A stretch of 49,675 nt of DNA. Origin: Poseidonocella sp. HB161398 (GTDB taxonomy: Bacteria; Pseudomonadota; Alphaproteobacteria; Rhodobacterales; Rhodobacteraceae). Location of the stretch: assembly GCF_005870025.1 (NCBI RefSeq), contig NZ_VATA01000046.1:1-49675 (forward strand), in the 5' to 3' direction. Made by a program: the position numbers and the translations under genes. This document shows positions 7,741 through 16,654 of this stretch, piece after piece (the stretch's first letter is position 1; each line of letters opens with the position of its first letter). Under the pieces are notes generated by a model. The model was not told the DNA's origin and ran no database searches. It worked only from the letters and a program-made list of their open reading frames with translations.

Positions 7741-8763
7741 ATGCCCATTCCCGCTCCGCCGCTCCGCCAGGAGGCCGCGCCGCAGATGCTGCCGCTGGGC
7801 GATTTCTTCGTCTGCGATATCGCCGCCGCCCTGCCCAAGGACGACATGGCGACGATGGAGCATCCGGTCTTCTCGCTCTCGACCCGTCCCGACCGCCGGG
7901 TGCTGCGCTACGAGCATGGCGCGGTCTCGGTGGAGATCACCCCCTCGGTGAAGGGGCTGGCGACGATCCACGACAAGGACGTGCTGATCTACTGCATCAG
8001 CCAGCTGGTGGCGGCGTCCAATGCCGGGCGTCCGGTGGCGCGCTCGCTGGAGCTGGTCGCCCATGACCTGCTGGTGGCCTGCGGCCGCGAGACCAGCGGC
8101 GATGCCTACCGGCGCCTGCGCGAGGCCTTCGAGCGGCTGGCGGGCACGCGGATCGTCACCAACATCCCCACCGGCGAGACCATCACCACCGAGGGGTTCG
8201 GCCTGATCGAGGGCTGGAAGATCGTCCGCCGCACCCGCTCGGGGCGGATGGTCAGCGTGACCGTGACGCTCTCGGACTGGCTCTACCGCGCGGTGCTGTC
8301 GCGCTCGGTTCTGACGCTGAGCCGGGACTATTTCGCGCTGAGAAAGCCGCTGGAGCGGCGCGTCTACGAGCTGGCGCGCAAGCATTGCGGCCGCCAGGCG
8401 CGCTGGCAGATCTCGATGGCCGTGCTCTGCGCCAAGTCGGGCTCGGCCTCGCCGCTCAGGGTGTTCCGCAAGATGATCCGCGACATGGCGGCGGCCGGCA
8501 ACCTGCCGGAATACAGCCTGTCCGTCGAGCCGGGCGACATGGTGGTGGTGGTGCCGCGCGCAGGCGTGCTCGAGGAGGACGGGCCGGTGCTGGCGCCGGA
8601 GACGCTGGCGGAGGCCCGCGCGCTGGCGCCGGGATGGGATGTCTACGCGCTCGAGGCCGACTGGCGGCGCTACTGGCAGGCCTCGGGGCGGCCGCGGCTC
8701 AGAAGCCCGGCACGTGCCTTCCTGGCCTATTGCGTGCGCCGCGCCGGGGCGGGGCGGGACTGA
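7741..8763 (+). CDS. repA: Plasmid replication initiator RepA (RPA family)
   Basis: A 340-residue initiator that should bind the upstream iterons and open the origin. The protein matches the RPA (replication initiator protein A) family along its length: LGDFFVCDIAAALPKDDMAT, MEHPVFSLSTRPDRR, VEITPSVKGLATIHDKD, DVLIYCISQLVAASN and LSRDYFALRKPLERRVYELA are family hallmarks. The start at 7741 is the ATG directly preceding the conserved region. Its orientation is opposite to parA-parB, an arrangement used by RepA-type replicons of Rhodobacterales. A parS-like palindrome lies 11 bases after its stop. No second replication system is visible in the window. Confidence 0.93.
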   Translation: MPIPAPPLRQEAAPQMLPLGDFFVCDIAAALPKDDMATMEHPVFSLSTRPDRRVLRYEHGAVSVEITPSVKGLATIHDKDVLIYCISQLVAASNAGRPVARSLELVAHDLLVACGRETSGDAYRRLREAFERLAGTRIVTNIPTGETITTEGFGLIEGWKIVRRTRSGRMVSVTVTLSDWLYRAVLSRSVLTLSRDYFALRKPLERRVYELARKHCGRQARWQISMAVLCAKSGSASPLRVFRKMIRDMAAAGNLPEYSLSVEPGDMVVVVPRAGVLEEDGPVLAPETLAEARALAPGWDVYALEADWRRYWQASGRPRLRSPARAFLAYCVRRAGAGRD

Positions 8764-8765
8764 GC

Positions 8766-8802
8766 GGCGGCGCGTGTTTCGCGCGCGAAACACCGCGCCG
8801 CC
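8766..8802. promoter_or_regulatory. parS-like palindrome 3 with GC arms (possible dual terminator)
   Basis: The perfect 20-bp palindrome at 8774-8793 is identical to the copy at 5819-5838. Here it is flanked by GGCGGCGC and GCGCCGCC, which extend the stem by eight pairs with one bulged base (C8794). It sits in the gap between the convergent repA and flippase genes, so it could serve both as a ParB site and as a bidirectional terminator. The second role is inference from shape and place. Confidence 0.7.
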
Positions 8803-8814
8803 GGCGGGCGCCGT

Positions 8815-10353
8815 TCAGCGCTTTCTGCCCAGCCGTCCGGCAAGCCGCCGCAGCAGCCCTGCCGCCTCGGCGCGCAGCCCCGGCGAGACCGCGATCCTGA
8901 GCGCATAGAGAAGCCCGGTCAGCACGGCCAGGGCCGCCAGATGGGCCGCCGCGGGCAGCGGCTCCAGAACAGGGTTGGCGCCGTAGATCAGCAGGGCGGC
9001 GAAGAGGACGGCCAGAAGCATGTCGCCCAGCCCTGCGGTCGCCACGCAGCGCAGCGTCAGGGGGGTGTGCCGGACCGTCCGGGCGATCATCAGCGGCAGG
9101 GTGAGGAAGACCTCGACCAGCATGTTCGCGGCGGTCATCGCGACCAGCCCGTAGCGCGAGGCGTACCAGACGGTGGCGGCGACGATGGCCAGCCGGATCG
9201 CGGCATTGGCGAAGAGCGGACGGCTCTGGCCGCAGGCGATCATGACGTATTGCAGTCCGGAATTGACCCCGGCGCGCAGGATGAAGAGGCTCATCCAGAA
9301 GACCAGCGGCACCGCCTCGTCCCAGCTCCGGCCAAGCAGGATCTGCACGATCGGCGCGGCGCCCGACGCCATCAGCACCGCTGCGGGCAGCACCAGCAGG
9401 TTGGCCCGGCTGATCAGCCGGACATACATGTCCCGCAGGGCGGGGGGGTCGTCCTGCAGCCGGCTCAGCGTCGGGATGAAGGCTCCGGCCAGCGGCGTCA
9501 GCACCCGCCGGGTCGGCATGTCGCCCAGGAGCCGCGCGCGGTGGAAGAGGCCGCTGGCCGCCGGGTCGATCACCGCCCCAGACACGGCGGTGCCCGCGAA
9601 CATGGTCAGCCGGTTCAGGATCGCCTGCCCGGCGACGAAGCTGCCGAAGGCCAGCGCCTCGCCCGAGCCCCGCAGCCGCGCCTTCCAGGGCGCGGAGGGC
9701 AGCCAGCCGCTGGCCAGCGCCAGGAGCAGGACCGAGATCAGGGGCGCAGCCACCTGCTGCAGCACCAGCGCCCAGTAGCTCATCCCGAGAAGCGCGCCGC
9801 CGATCGCCAGCGCGAGCCCCGCGAGTTCGCCATAGAGCAGCATCATCTCCGAGCTGCGCACCCGCAGCTTGCGGCGCAGGATCGCCGCGTACTGGCCCGC
9901 CATCGCCGAGAAGACGATGCCGAGCGAGACCCAGGCGAAGACCGCCGCCAGGCGCGGCTCGCCATAGACATGCGCCGCGAGCCCCGAACAGGCCGCCACC
10001 GCGGCCGCGGCGATGACGGAGAAGGCCAGGTTCATCCAGAACAGCGTGCTGACCTCGCCATGGGTGATCCGCGCCCGCTGGATGATCGCCTGCGGCAGGC
10101 CCATGTTCGACAGCGCCAGCGCCAGGGTCACCGCAGGCATGCTCAGCGCGAAGAGGCCGTATTCGGCCGGCGGGATCAGCCGCGCCAGTATGGCCAGTCC
10201 GGCGAATTGCTGCACGCTCTTGAGCAGCGCCACGAGCAGGATGATCCGCGAGGCGCTGCCGACCTGGCGGCCGATATCCTGCCGGAGCGCGCTGACATCG
10301 AAATAGGCGTCGCGGGGGTCCTCTCCCGCAGGGCCGGTGGGCCTGTCGTTCAT
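8815..10353 (-). CDS. Polysaccharide flippase (Wzx-like, MOP superfamily)
   Basis: A 512-residue integral membrane protein predicted to flip lipid-linked repeat units to the periplasmic face. A short cytosolic N-terminus (~35 residues) precedes a series of hydrophobic segments covering nearly the whole length, about 12-14 by eye, with typical features of the oligosaccharide flippase family (GLAILARLIPPAEYGLFAL near the first helices, LSNMGLPQAIIQR after the second, repeated again in the second half) and a basic C-terminus. It is followed leftward by parS palindrome 3. The upstream neighbour on the same strand is the polymerase/ligase-like gene, 127 bases away. Confidence 0.88.
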   Translation of the reverse strand: MNDRPTGPAGEDPRDAYFDVSALRQDIGRQVGSASRIILLVALLKSVQQFAGLAILARLIPPAEYGLFALSMPAVTLALALSNMGLPQAIIQRARITHGEVSTLFWMNLAFSVIAAAAVAACSGLAAHVYGEPRLAAVFAWVSLGIVFSAMAGQYAAILRRKLRVRSSEMMLLYGELAGLALAIGGALLGMSYWALVLQQVAAPLISVLLLALASGWLPSAPWKARLRGSGEALAFGSFVAGQAILNRLTMFAGTAVSGAVIDPAASGLFHRARLLGDMPTRRVLTPLAGAFIPTLSRLQDDPPALRDMYVRLISRANLLVLPAAVLMASGAAPIVQILLGRSWDEAVPLVFWMSLFILRAGVNSGLQYVMIACGQSRPLFANAAIRLAIVAATVWYASRYGLVAMTAANMLVEVFLTLPLMIARTVRHTPLTLRCVATAGLGDMLLAVLFAALLIYGANPVLEPLPAAAHLAALAVLTGLLYALRIAVSPGLRAEAAGLLRRLAGRLGRKR

Positions 10354-10480
10354 GTCCGTTTCCGTTTCTGGTCTGTCTGCGCGCTGTGCCTGCCTGCCGC
10401 GGGCCGGTGCCGGTCCGCGGAGCGGGAAACCGGCAGGAGCGCGTCCTGCGCCGCGCGGTCCTGCCGGGTGCCGGAACGGC

Positions 10481-11884
10481 TCACCCGGCCGGCCGGGGGG
10501 GGCTGTAGCGCGGCCGTGCGCGGCTGCGGAGCGGGCGCGCCTGCCCGGCGCGGCTATAGGGCAGCCGTTTCCGCCGCGCCCCGCGGCCCTTCGGCGCCTC
10601 CTCGTCTTCGCCGTCCTCCCCGGGCTCCTGCGCGTAGAACAGGAACATCCCGGCCCCGACCATGAAATAGATCGCGGTCTGCACCGACTCCCAGATGTAG
10701 ACGGTCGCCAGCGACAGGGTCAGGCCGATCAGCAGGAAGGTCCAGGAGACGCGGGCATGGTAGAGATCCGAGCCCTTGCGCAACCGCCCGCCGCCGGCCC
10801 GGAACATCGGCCACACGAAGATGGTCAGGCAGGCCAGCATGGTCGGCATCCCGTACATCACCGCCGTGGCCAGCCAGAAATTGTCGAGGCTCCCGCTCAT
10901 CCAGTAGGGCAGGCCCGGCAGCCGGTTCGCGCCGATGCCCAGCAGCGGCGTCTTGGCGATCTGGGTCATGCCCTTCTCGAGGATCACCTCGCGCAGCCAG
11001 ACATTCTGCGAGCTGAAGGCCAGCTTGCCCGCGATCGAGATGAAGGCGGCCTTGGTGGTGGCCAGCTCCAGCACCAGGTAGCTCGCCAGCGCGGCGCGGG
11101 TCGCCAGCTTCCACTGCCAGGGCTGGCTGTGGAAGGCCAGTGCGTAGAGGATCAGCATCCCCTGCAGGCCGATCACCAGCACCGCGCCGCTGGAGACCGA
11201 CATGAAGGCCGAGAGCGCCGCCAGCCCGGAGACCAGCACCCGCAGCGCCAGCCCCCGCCGGTTGGCCAGCCCGAAGAAGAAGACCGAGAAGCTCAGCGAG
11301 CAGAAGATGCCGTAATGGATCGGGTGGATGAAAGCGGTCTGCGCCCGGTTCAGCCCCAGCCGGCAGCAGTAGTCGCTGTCGGGATAGCTGCCGAAGCCGG
11401 GCAGGCTGGAATAGAAGCCGAGAATGGGCGAGTCGATGTTGAGCAGCGCCTCTGCCGCGCCGAAGGGCAGCAGCACGATGGCGGCCAGCGCCATGAGCCA
11501 GGCCATGCGCTGGAAATCCGCCACCGTCCGGATCGCCGCCCGCCCGACCAGGTAGCCGCCGAAGATCAGCGCGACATTCGAGCCCGCGAAGGTGATCACC
11601 GCATCGGGGTGGTGATAGGCCATGGCGAGGGTCATCCAGAACAGGAAGACCATCATCGCGTAGTCGGGCACCACGAGCCGGCCGAAATCGCCGCGGATCC
11701 AGCGGAAGCCCAGCCAGGGCACCATGACCAGGCAGAACAGCCGGAGCGGCGTCATCAGCAGCCCCCCCAGATCGAAGGTGGCGGGCGTCAGCAGGGCGGC
11801 CAGCATCAGCGGAACCAGCGGGAAGAGGGCCGACCGGGTCGCGGCCTTCGGGGCGGAACGGGCCAGTACTGCCTGGGGCGCCAT
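10481..11884 (-). CDS. O-antigen ligase/polymerase-like membrane protein (Wzy/WaaL type)
   Basis: A 467-residue polytopic protein with about ten hydrophobic segments and one large periplasmic loop in the second half (roughly residues 300-360: LAFSSQNVWLREVILEKG, LLGIGANRLPGLPYWM). In Wzy/WaaL proteins such a loop carries the conserved residues for glycan transfer; the WLRE...G.G.N pattern resembles the RxxxW...G.G motif region. A basic, proline-rich cytosolic tail follows. The start at 11884 is set by AAAGGT upstream; a GTG/ATG further up would add 18 residues. Next to the flippase, it is likely the repeat-unit polymerase of the exopolysaccharide; a ligase role cannot be excluded. Confidence 0.82.
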   Translation of the reverse strand: MAPQAVLARSAPKAATRSALFPLVPLMLAALLTPATFDLGGLLMTPLRLFCLVMVPWLGFRWIRGDFGRLVVPDYAMMVFLFWMTLAMAYHHPDAVITFAGSNVALIFGGYLVGRAAIRTVADFQRMAWLMALAAIVLLPFGAAEALLNIDSPILGFYSSLPGFGSYPDSDYCCRLGLNRAQTAFIHPIHYGIFCSLSFSVFFFGLANRRGLALRVLVSGLAALSAFMSVSSGAVLVIGLQGMLILYALAFHSQPWQWKLATRAALASYLVLELATTKAAFISIAGKLAFSSQNVWLREVILEKGMTQIAKTPLLGIGANRLPGLPYWMSGSLDNFWLATAVMYGMPTMLACLTIFVWPMFRAGGGRLRKGSDLYHARVSWTFLLIGLTLSLATVYIWESVQTAIYFMVGAGMFLFYAQEPGEDGEDEEAPKGRGARRKRLPYSRAGQARPLRSRARPRYSPPRPAG

Positions 11885-11983
11885 TGGGGACCTTTCAAGA
11901 AACGCAGTGCCGGCGGTCCTGCCGCCGACACCGGGCATCCTAATGGCAAATCCGCGGGGTGTCAGGCCTTGCCGGCCCGCGGC

Positions 11984-14881
11984 TCAGAGGTCGTAGAGGT
12001 CCTGCGGGCCGGCATCGAAGGCCGCCAGCGCCACGGTCTCGGCGATATGGACGAGCTCGGCATCGGCGGAACTCTCCTCCTCGACATAGACGGAAATCCC
12101 GGCATCGTCGCGCAGGTAGCGCAGCGCGGCCGTGTCGGCGCCGTTCTCGGTCTGCATCCCGGCCAGGAAGACGAAGCTGTCGGCCAGCGCGGCATGGCTG
12201 CCGCGGTGGTCGGCCTCGACGATGGCGGTGCGCGCGCCCGGGGTGACCGCGATCCAGTCCACGGTCTCGGCCAGATGGGTGCCGCCGGAGGCTTCCTCCT
12301 CCTGCATGCGCAGGCTGAACCCGTCTGCATCCAGCTGCGAGAGGCGGGTGGTCACGGTCTCTGCGCCGTTGCAGCTCGAGACCTGGGCGAAGACCGCCAT
12401 GTCCGCCGCGCCGGACAGCGCGACCTGCCCGGCGCTGCTGCCGGACAGGACCGACTGGCCGAAGGCGATCTGCCGCCCGTCCGCCATCAGGTAGCTGCCC
12501 TCGGAGCCCGCGACCCAGCTGAAGGTCTCGGCGGCATGGCTGCCGTCGAGATAGCCCCATTCGGCGATCTTCACGTCGAAGCCGGTCTCGGTGACGTTCT
12601 GCACGCGCAGGACGGCGGGATCGCGCCCCTCCCGGCTCAGCGGGCCGAGCACGACGCGGGCATCCTCGATCGGCGCCTCGAAGCTGACATGGAACCAGTC
12701 GCCGGGCGCGGCCTGGGCCATCGTCACGCTGCCGGTCTCCATATGCGCGACGGCGGCCGGGACGGTGGCGGGACCGGCCAGCAGCACCGTCGTCGCCAGG
12801 GCCGCGCCCGGATCGGCATAGCCGGCCGGATCGGCATCGATGTCGAAGGCGGCCAGCTCGCCGGTGAAGCCCGTGGCCCCGACCTTCTGCGCGCCCAGCT
12901 TCAGGTCGTAGCGGATGTCGCTGTTGATCGCGCCCTCGAGCGGGATGGCGGCGCGGACGATCCCGTCCACCTCGAGCACCAGCCCGGTCCCGCCCGCGCT
13001 GCCGTCGAAGCGCAGGGCCAGGTCGTGCCAGCTGCCGTCCAGAAGATCCGCGCCGCTGGTCGTCACCTTGGTGCCGAGCAGCGTGGCGCGCAGCTCGCCG
13101 GCGCTGGTGATGTCGAGATCGAAGGCGGTCAGCAGATTGGCGACATCGCCGGCCGCCCCGGCCTTCAGCCGGGCGGTGAGGGTCATGCTGGTGGCGCCTT
13201 CCAGCGCGGGAACCAGGTCATCGGGAAGGACAACCATGCTGTCCGCTGCGAAACGCAGCGCGGCGGCGGGATCCTCTGCGCCGGTCCCTGCGGACAGCGG
13301 CTCTTGCGTGACGGCGGCTTCCGCGGCCATGGCCGGGGCGGACCGGACCAGCATCGCGGCATCGACGGCCATCTCCAGCGTCTCGCCGTAGCGCGTCACC
13401 GCGAAGCTCCCGCGCTCGGCATCGAGGGCCAGCAGGTCGCTGCCGGCGATGCGGGTGACCGCGCGGGCGGTGTCGGAGCTGCCGTCGGGCAGGGTGACGG
13501 TCAGCACGGCGGTGAATTCCCCGGCCCCGGCATAGCGGTGCGAGACCACCAGCCCCTCGCCGGTGGCGCCGTCGCCGAACTCCCAGGAGAAGCGCGCGCC
13601 GGGCATCGCCGCGGCGGCCCCGCCCGGCCCGGCGCTCAGCCGGGCGTCGAACAGCACCTCGTTCAGCCAGGGACCGGTCTCGGGGCGCACCAGCGCCGTC
13701 AGCGCGGCGGGTGCGGCGTCGTACCAGAGCGAGGGCGCCCCGGCGCCGGAGGCCGCGGCCTCGCTGCCCGGCAGCAGCTGCAGGTTCTCCAGCGCGCCGG
13801 TGCCGCTCATCGCGTTGACGAAGACATCGCCGTAGTAGCCGGGCTGGCCGGGGCTGTCCTGCTGGACCAGCAGGTTGTTCTCCACGCTCCAGTCCGCGCC
13901 ACTGCCCGGAGCGGTGTAGTAGGCGCTCATGATGTTGTCCGAGAGGGTGACGCCGGTGCTGGCGGGATCGATGCCGATGCGCGGCTCGGGCAGGCCGCTG
14001 CCGATCGGGGCGATCACGGTGTTGCCGGTCACGGTGGCGCCATGGGTGGTGCCCAGCACGATGCCCTGGACGCGGCTGTTGATGATGACATTGCCGGTGA
14101 CCTCGATATTCTCGAAGGCCACGTCCGCGCCATGGGCATTGCGCGCCGCGGCGTTGTGGGTGATCCAGATCGACTGGGCCGGGTCGCCCTGGCCGATATC
14201 CAGCAGGTTGTCCCGGATGGTGATGTTGCGCGGCAGGTCCGGATCGGCGGAGGAATAGACCTGGATCATGTCGGCATGGTCGCCGGTGGCCGGGTTGCCG
14301 CGGAAATCGTGGATGTGGTTGCCCTCGACCAGCACCCCGTCCGAGGAGGTGATGTTCAGCCCGTCCGAGCGGATGTCGGTGATCTCGTTGCCGCGCAGGA
14401 TGACATCGGCCGAATTGCCGACGCCGATCCCCTTCCAGAAGCCGGAGAAGGCATTGCCCTCGAGGAGCACCTGCTGGCTGGTGCCGATGCTCAGCCCGCG
14501 CCCGGCCGGGTAGCCGTCGCCCTCGGTGCCGGTGCCTTCCATGTCCGAGCCGGTGAAGCTGCAGTTGCGGATGGCGATGCCGGTGCTCGACTGGACCTTG
14601 AAGAAGGTCAGGTAGTCCGGCTGGCCGTCCTGGTAGTCGTACTGGAAGTCGATCCCCTCGAGCGCGACATTGGCCGCGCCGCGGATCTGCAGCCCGCTGG
14701 CCTGGACGGTGCCGGGGATCTCGGCCTCGAGGGTGACGGTGCCGTCATAGCGGCCGCCGATGGAGAGGGTGCCGTAGTCTCCGGGAGCCAGGCGGATGGT
14801 TTCGCCGCCGGTCGCGGCAGACAGCGCTGCCTCGAGCTCGGCGGCATTGCTTACGCAGGCAAGTGTTCCGGACTGTCCCAT
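11984..14881 (-). CDS. Large multidomain parallel beta-helix protein with PKD, LamG-like and lectin-like repeats
   Basis: A 965-residue putative polysaccharide-modifying enzyme. Residues ~15-380 form a right-handed parallel beta-helix (pectate-lyase fold) with many N-x-I/V turns. It includes DGLN at 173-176 and HADMIQ at 202-207, which recur in the second beta-helix protein at 29217. A PKD-type domain follows at ~405-478 (FSWEFGDG, VSHRY, GEFTAVLTVTLPDG), then a concanavalin/LamG-like sandwich (~540-700; MTLTARLKA, WHDLALRFDG). The last ~230 residues hold three related ~65-residue units resembling H-type lectin domains (best unit: FHVSFEAP, NVTETGFDVKI, ETFSWVA). There is no classical signal peptide, so secretion by a type I or other route would be needed. 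Lyase or C5-epimerase activity on the locus' own polymer is plausible but unproven. Confidence 0.8.
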   Translation of the reverse strand: MGQSGTLACVSNAAELEAALSAATGGETIRLAPGDYGTLSIGGRYDGTVTLEAEIPGTVQASGLQIRGAANVALEGIDFQYDYQDGQPDYLTFFKVQSSTGIAIRNCSFTGSDMEGTGTEGDGYPAGRGLSIGTSQQVLLEGNAFSGFWKGIGVGNSADVILRGNEITDIRSDGLNITSSDGVLVEGNHIHDFRGNPATGDHADMIQVYSSADPDLPRNITIRDNLLDIGQGDPAQSIWITHNAAARNAHGADVAFENIEVTGNVIINSRVQGIVLGTTHGATVTGNTVIAPIGSGLPEPRIGIDPASTGVTLSDNIMSAYYTAPGSGADWSVENNLLVQQDSPGQPGYYGDVFVNAMSGTGALENLQLLPGSEAAASGAGAPSLWYDAAPAALTALVRPETGPWLNEVLFDARLSAGPGGAAAAMPGARFSWEFGDGATGEGLVVSHRYAGAGEFTAVLTVTLPDGSSDTARAVTRIAGSDLLALDAERGSFAVTRYGETLEMAVDAAMLVRSAPAMAAEAAVTQEPLSAGTGAEDPAAALRFAADSMVVLPDDLVPALEGATSMTLTARLKAGAAGDVANLLTAFDLDITSAGELRATLLGTKVTTSGADLLDGSWHDLALRFDGSAGGTGLVLEVDGIVRAAIPLEGAINSDIRYDLKLGAQKVGATGFTGELAAFDIDADPAGYADPGAALATTVLLAGPATVPAAVAHMETGSVTMAQAAPGDWFHVSFEAPIEDARVVLGPLSREGRDPAVLRVQNVTETGFDVKIAEWGYLDGSHAAETFSWVAGSEGSYLMADGRQIAFGQSVLSGSSAGQVALSGAADMAVFAQVSSCNGAETVTTRLSQLDADGFSLRMQEEEASGGTHLAETVDWIAVTPGARTAIVEADHRGSHAALADSFVFLAGMQTENGADTAALRYLRDDAGISVYVEEESSADAELVHIAETVALAAFDAGPQDLYDL

Positions 14882-15063
14882 CTGAAAGGCTCCCCATCGC
14901 AGTGACGGGGACGTCCTGGCAGCAAAGCCGGGCAGCCATGGGGAGGGGGCGGGACCTTTTCCCGGTCATGCCGGGGCAGAAACGTGCCGGGGCGGCAAAG
15001 ATGGCCCCGCCATGGTCAGGGCGGGGCAAAGATGGCGGAACCGGGCCGTCCGCGGGGCCGGGC

Positions 15064-16302
15064 TCAGGCGCGGGCGCGCTGGTAGGCGGCGATCAGCGCG
15101 TCGACCTGGTAGTCCCAGCCGAGCTCGGTCTCGACCCGCAGGCGCCCGGCGCGGCCCATCTGGGCGGCGCGGACCGGATCGTCGAGCAGCTCGAGGATCT
15201 TCTCCGCCAGGTCGGCGGTGTCGTTCGGCGCGGCATAGAGCGAGCTCTCCTGCGCCGAATAGCGCCCCTCGGTCACGTCGAACTGCACGATCGGCTTCGA
15301 GAAGGCCATGTATTCGAGGATCTTGTTCATCGTCGACTTGTCGTTCATCGGGTTCACCCGGTCGGGATTGACGCAGACATCCGCCGAGGAGAGCACCTCG
15401 AAGAGCTCCGCGTCGGGGGCGCGGCCGGCGAAGGTGACATGATCGGCAAGCCCCAGCTCCGCCGCCATCGCCTTCAGCTCCTCCAGCGCCGGGCCGCCGC
15501 CGACCAGCACGAATTGCAGGTCGCGGCCGCGCTCGAAGACGATCTCGCGGGCGGCTTCGAGCAGCAGGTCGATCCCCTCCTGGTCGCCCATCACCCCGAC
15601 ATAGCCGATCATCGCCTCGCGGCCGTTCTTCCAGTCCGGGTTCGGCGGCATCACGTGCAGGCGGTTGAGATCGGGCCCCGAGCGGACCACGAAAATGTCC
15701 GCCGGATCCTTGCCGCCGCGCTCGATCGCGATCTTGCGGTAGCTCCGGTTGGTCGAGATCACCACGTCGGCGGAGCGGAAATTCAGCGTCTCGAAGAGCA
15801 GCATCAGCCGCCAGAAAAAGCCGCGCCGGCCGAACTTGGCCTCGTAGAGCTCGGGATTGATGTCGTGATGGTCGAAGATGTAGCGCTTGCCCAGCAGCCT
15901 GAACTGCCAGGCGAGCAGGAAGATCAGGTCGGGCGGGTTGCAGCCCTGGATGGTGTCGAAGCCGTGGCGGCGCAGGATCTTCCAGGCCAGCCGGGTCTCG
16001 TGCCAGAGCGCGGCGCCGTATTCCAGCAGGTAGCCGGCCGCGCCCTTGGCATCGAGCGGCAGCGCATGGCGGTAGATATGGACCCCGTCGATCTCCTCGT
16101 ACTCCGCCTCGTAGCCCTTGCCCTTCGGGCAGATCACCGCCACCTGCGCCCCCGCGGCGGTCAGCGTGCGGCTCTCGTGCCAGACCCGGCGGTCGAAGGG
16201 CAGCGGCAGGTTCTCGACGACGATCAGGACCTTCCGACCGGCCAGCGGCCTGGAGGTCCGAACGGCATCGAGGAAGGGCATTGCGGTGGTCTGGCCGTCC
16301 AT
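15064..16302 (-). CDS. Glycosyltransferase family 4
   Basis: A 412-residue GT-B fold enzyme. The N-terminal domain begins VLIVVENLPLPFDRRVWHES, the typical Rossmann start of GT4 exopolysaccharide transferases. The C-terminal domain has MIGYVGVMGDQEGIDLLLEAA, LVGGGPALEEL, and the donor-binding stretch around NPDRVNPMNDKSTMNKILEYMAFSK, in which the E-x7-E acidic pattern of GT4 is partly replaced. The start at 16302 has a perfect AGGAGG seven bases upstream; a start at 16341 would add 13 residues without such a site. It is divergent from the acyltransferase gene at 16655. Sugar specificity cannot be inferred. Confidence 0.9.
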   Translation of the reverse strand: MDGQTTAMPFLDAVRTSRPLAGRKVLIVVENLPLPFDRRVWHESRTLTAAGAQVAVICPKGKGYEAEYEEIDGVHIYRHALPLDAKGAAGYLLEYGAALWHETRLAWKILRRHGFDTIQGCNPPDLIFLLAWQFRLLGKRYIFDHHDINPELYEAKFGRRGFFWRLMLLFETLNFRSADVVISTNRSYRKIAIERGGKDPADIFVVRSGPDLNRLHVMPPNPDWKNGREAMIGYVGVMGDQEGIDLLLEAAREIVFERGRDLQFVLVGGGPALEELKAMAAELGLADHVTFAGRAPDAELFEVLSSADVCVNPDRVNPMNDKSTMNKILEYMAFSKPIVQFDVTEGRYSAQESSLYAAPNDTADLAEKILELLDDPVRAAQMGRAGRLRVETELGWDYQVDALIAAYQRARA

Positions 16303-16654
16303 CTCGGAGCCTCCTGGATTCTTGCGCATCGGCTTGCTCATCTGCGTTCTGCAAGGCGCGCGTTAACGCCGATTTAACTCGGTCGGCTACCATGCGGGAG
16401 AAAGCGGCCGGCACTGGCTCGTGGGGTAGGATGGCACAGCCTTCCGCAGGCTGCCACGCGGCACCGGAACGCGGAAGCGGAGACGGGGCAGAGTGACCAC
16501 TTAACACCCTGCCGGGGGCCGGGCTAAACCTGTCGGCAGACCCCGGCACCGCTGGAGGCGATGACCGGCGGAGCGTCGGCGGAAGGTAAGGTTGGGACAT
16601 GATGATCCGCCCGATCAGTCTGTGCGGCGCAGCGCGCTGCCTGCCGGAGCCGGC
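16303..16654. promoter_or_regulatory. Divergent intergenic region between GT4 and acyltransferase genes
   Basis: About 350 bases with no gene I can support; promoters for both flanking genes should lie here. The only structure I see is an inverted repeat GTTAA/TTAAC at 16362-16378 in the otherwise GC-rich stretch, 60 bases upstream of the GT4 start. A TTG at 16592 could extend the acyltransferase by 21 residues. Confidence 0.4.

Noticed and set aside
10337-14905. A 1522-codon open frame on the plus strand
   Set aside because: It lies antisense to the flippase, polymerase and beta-helix genes, is low in complexity (G, Q, A, R, H) and matches nothing. High GC suppresses stop codons in this frame.
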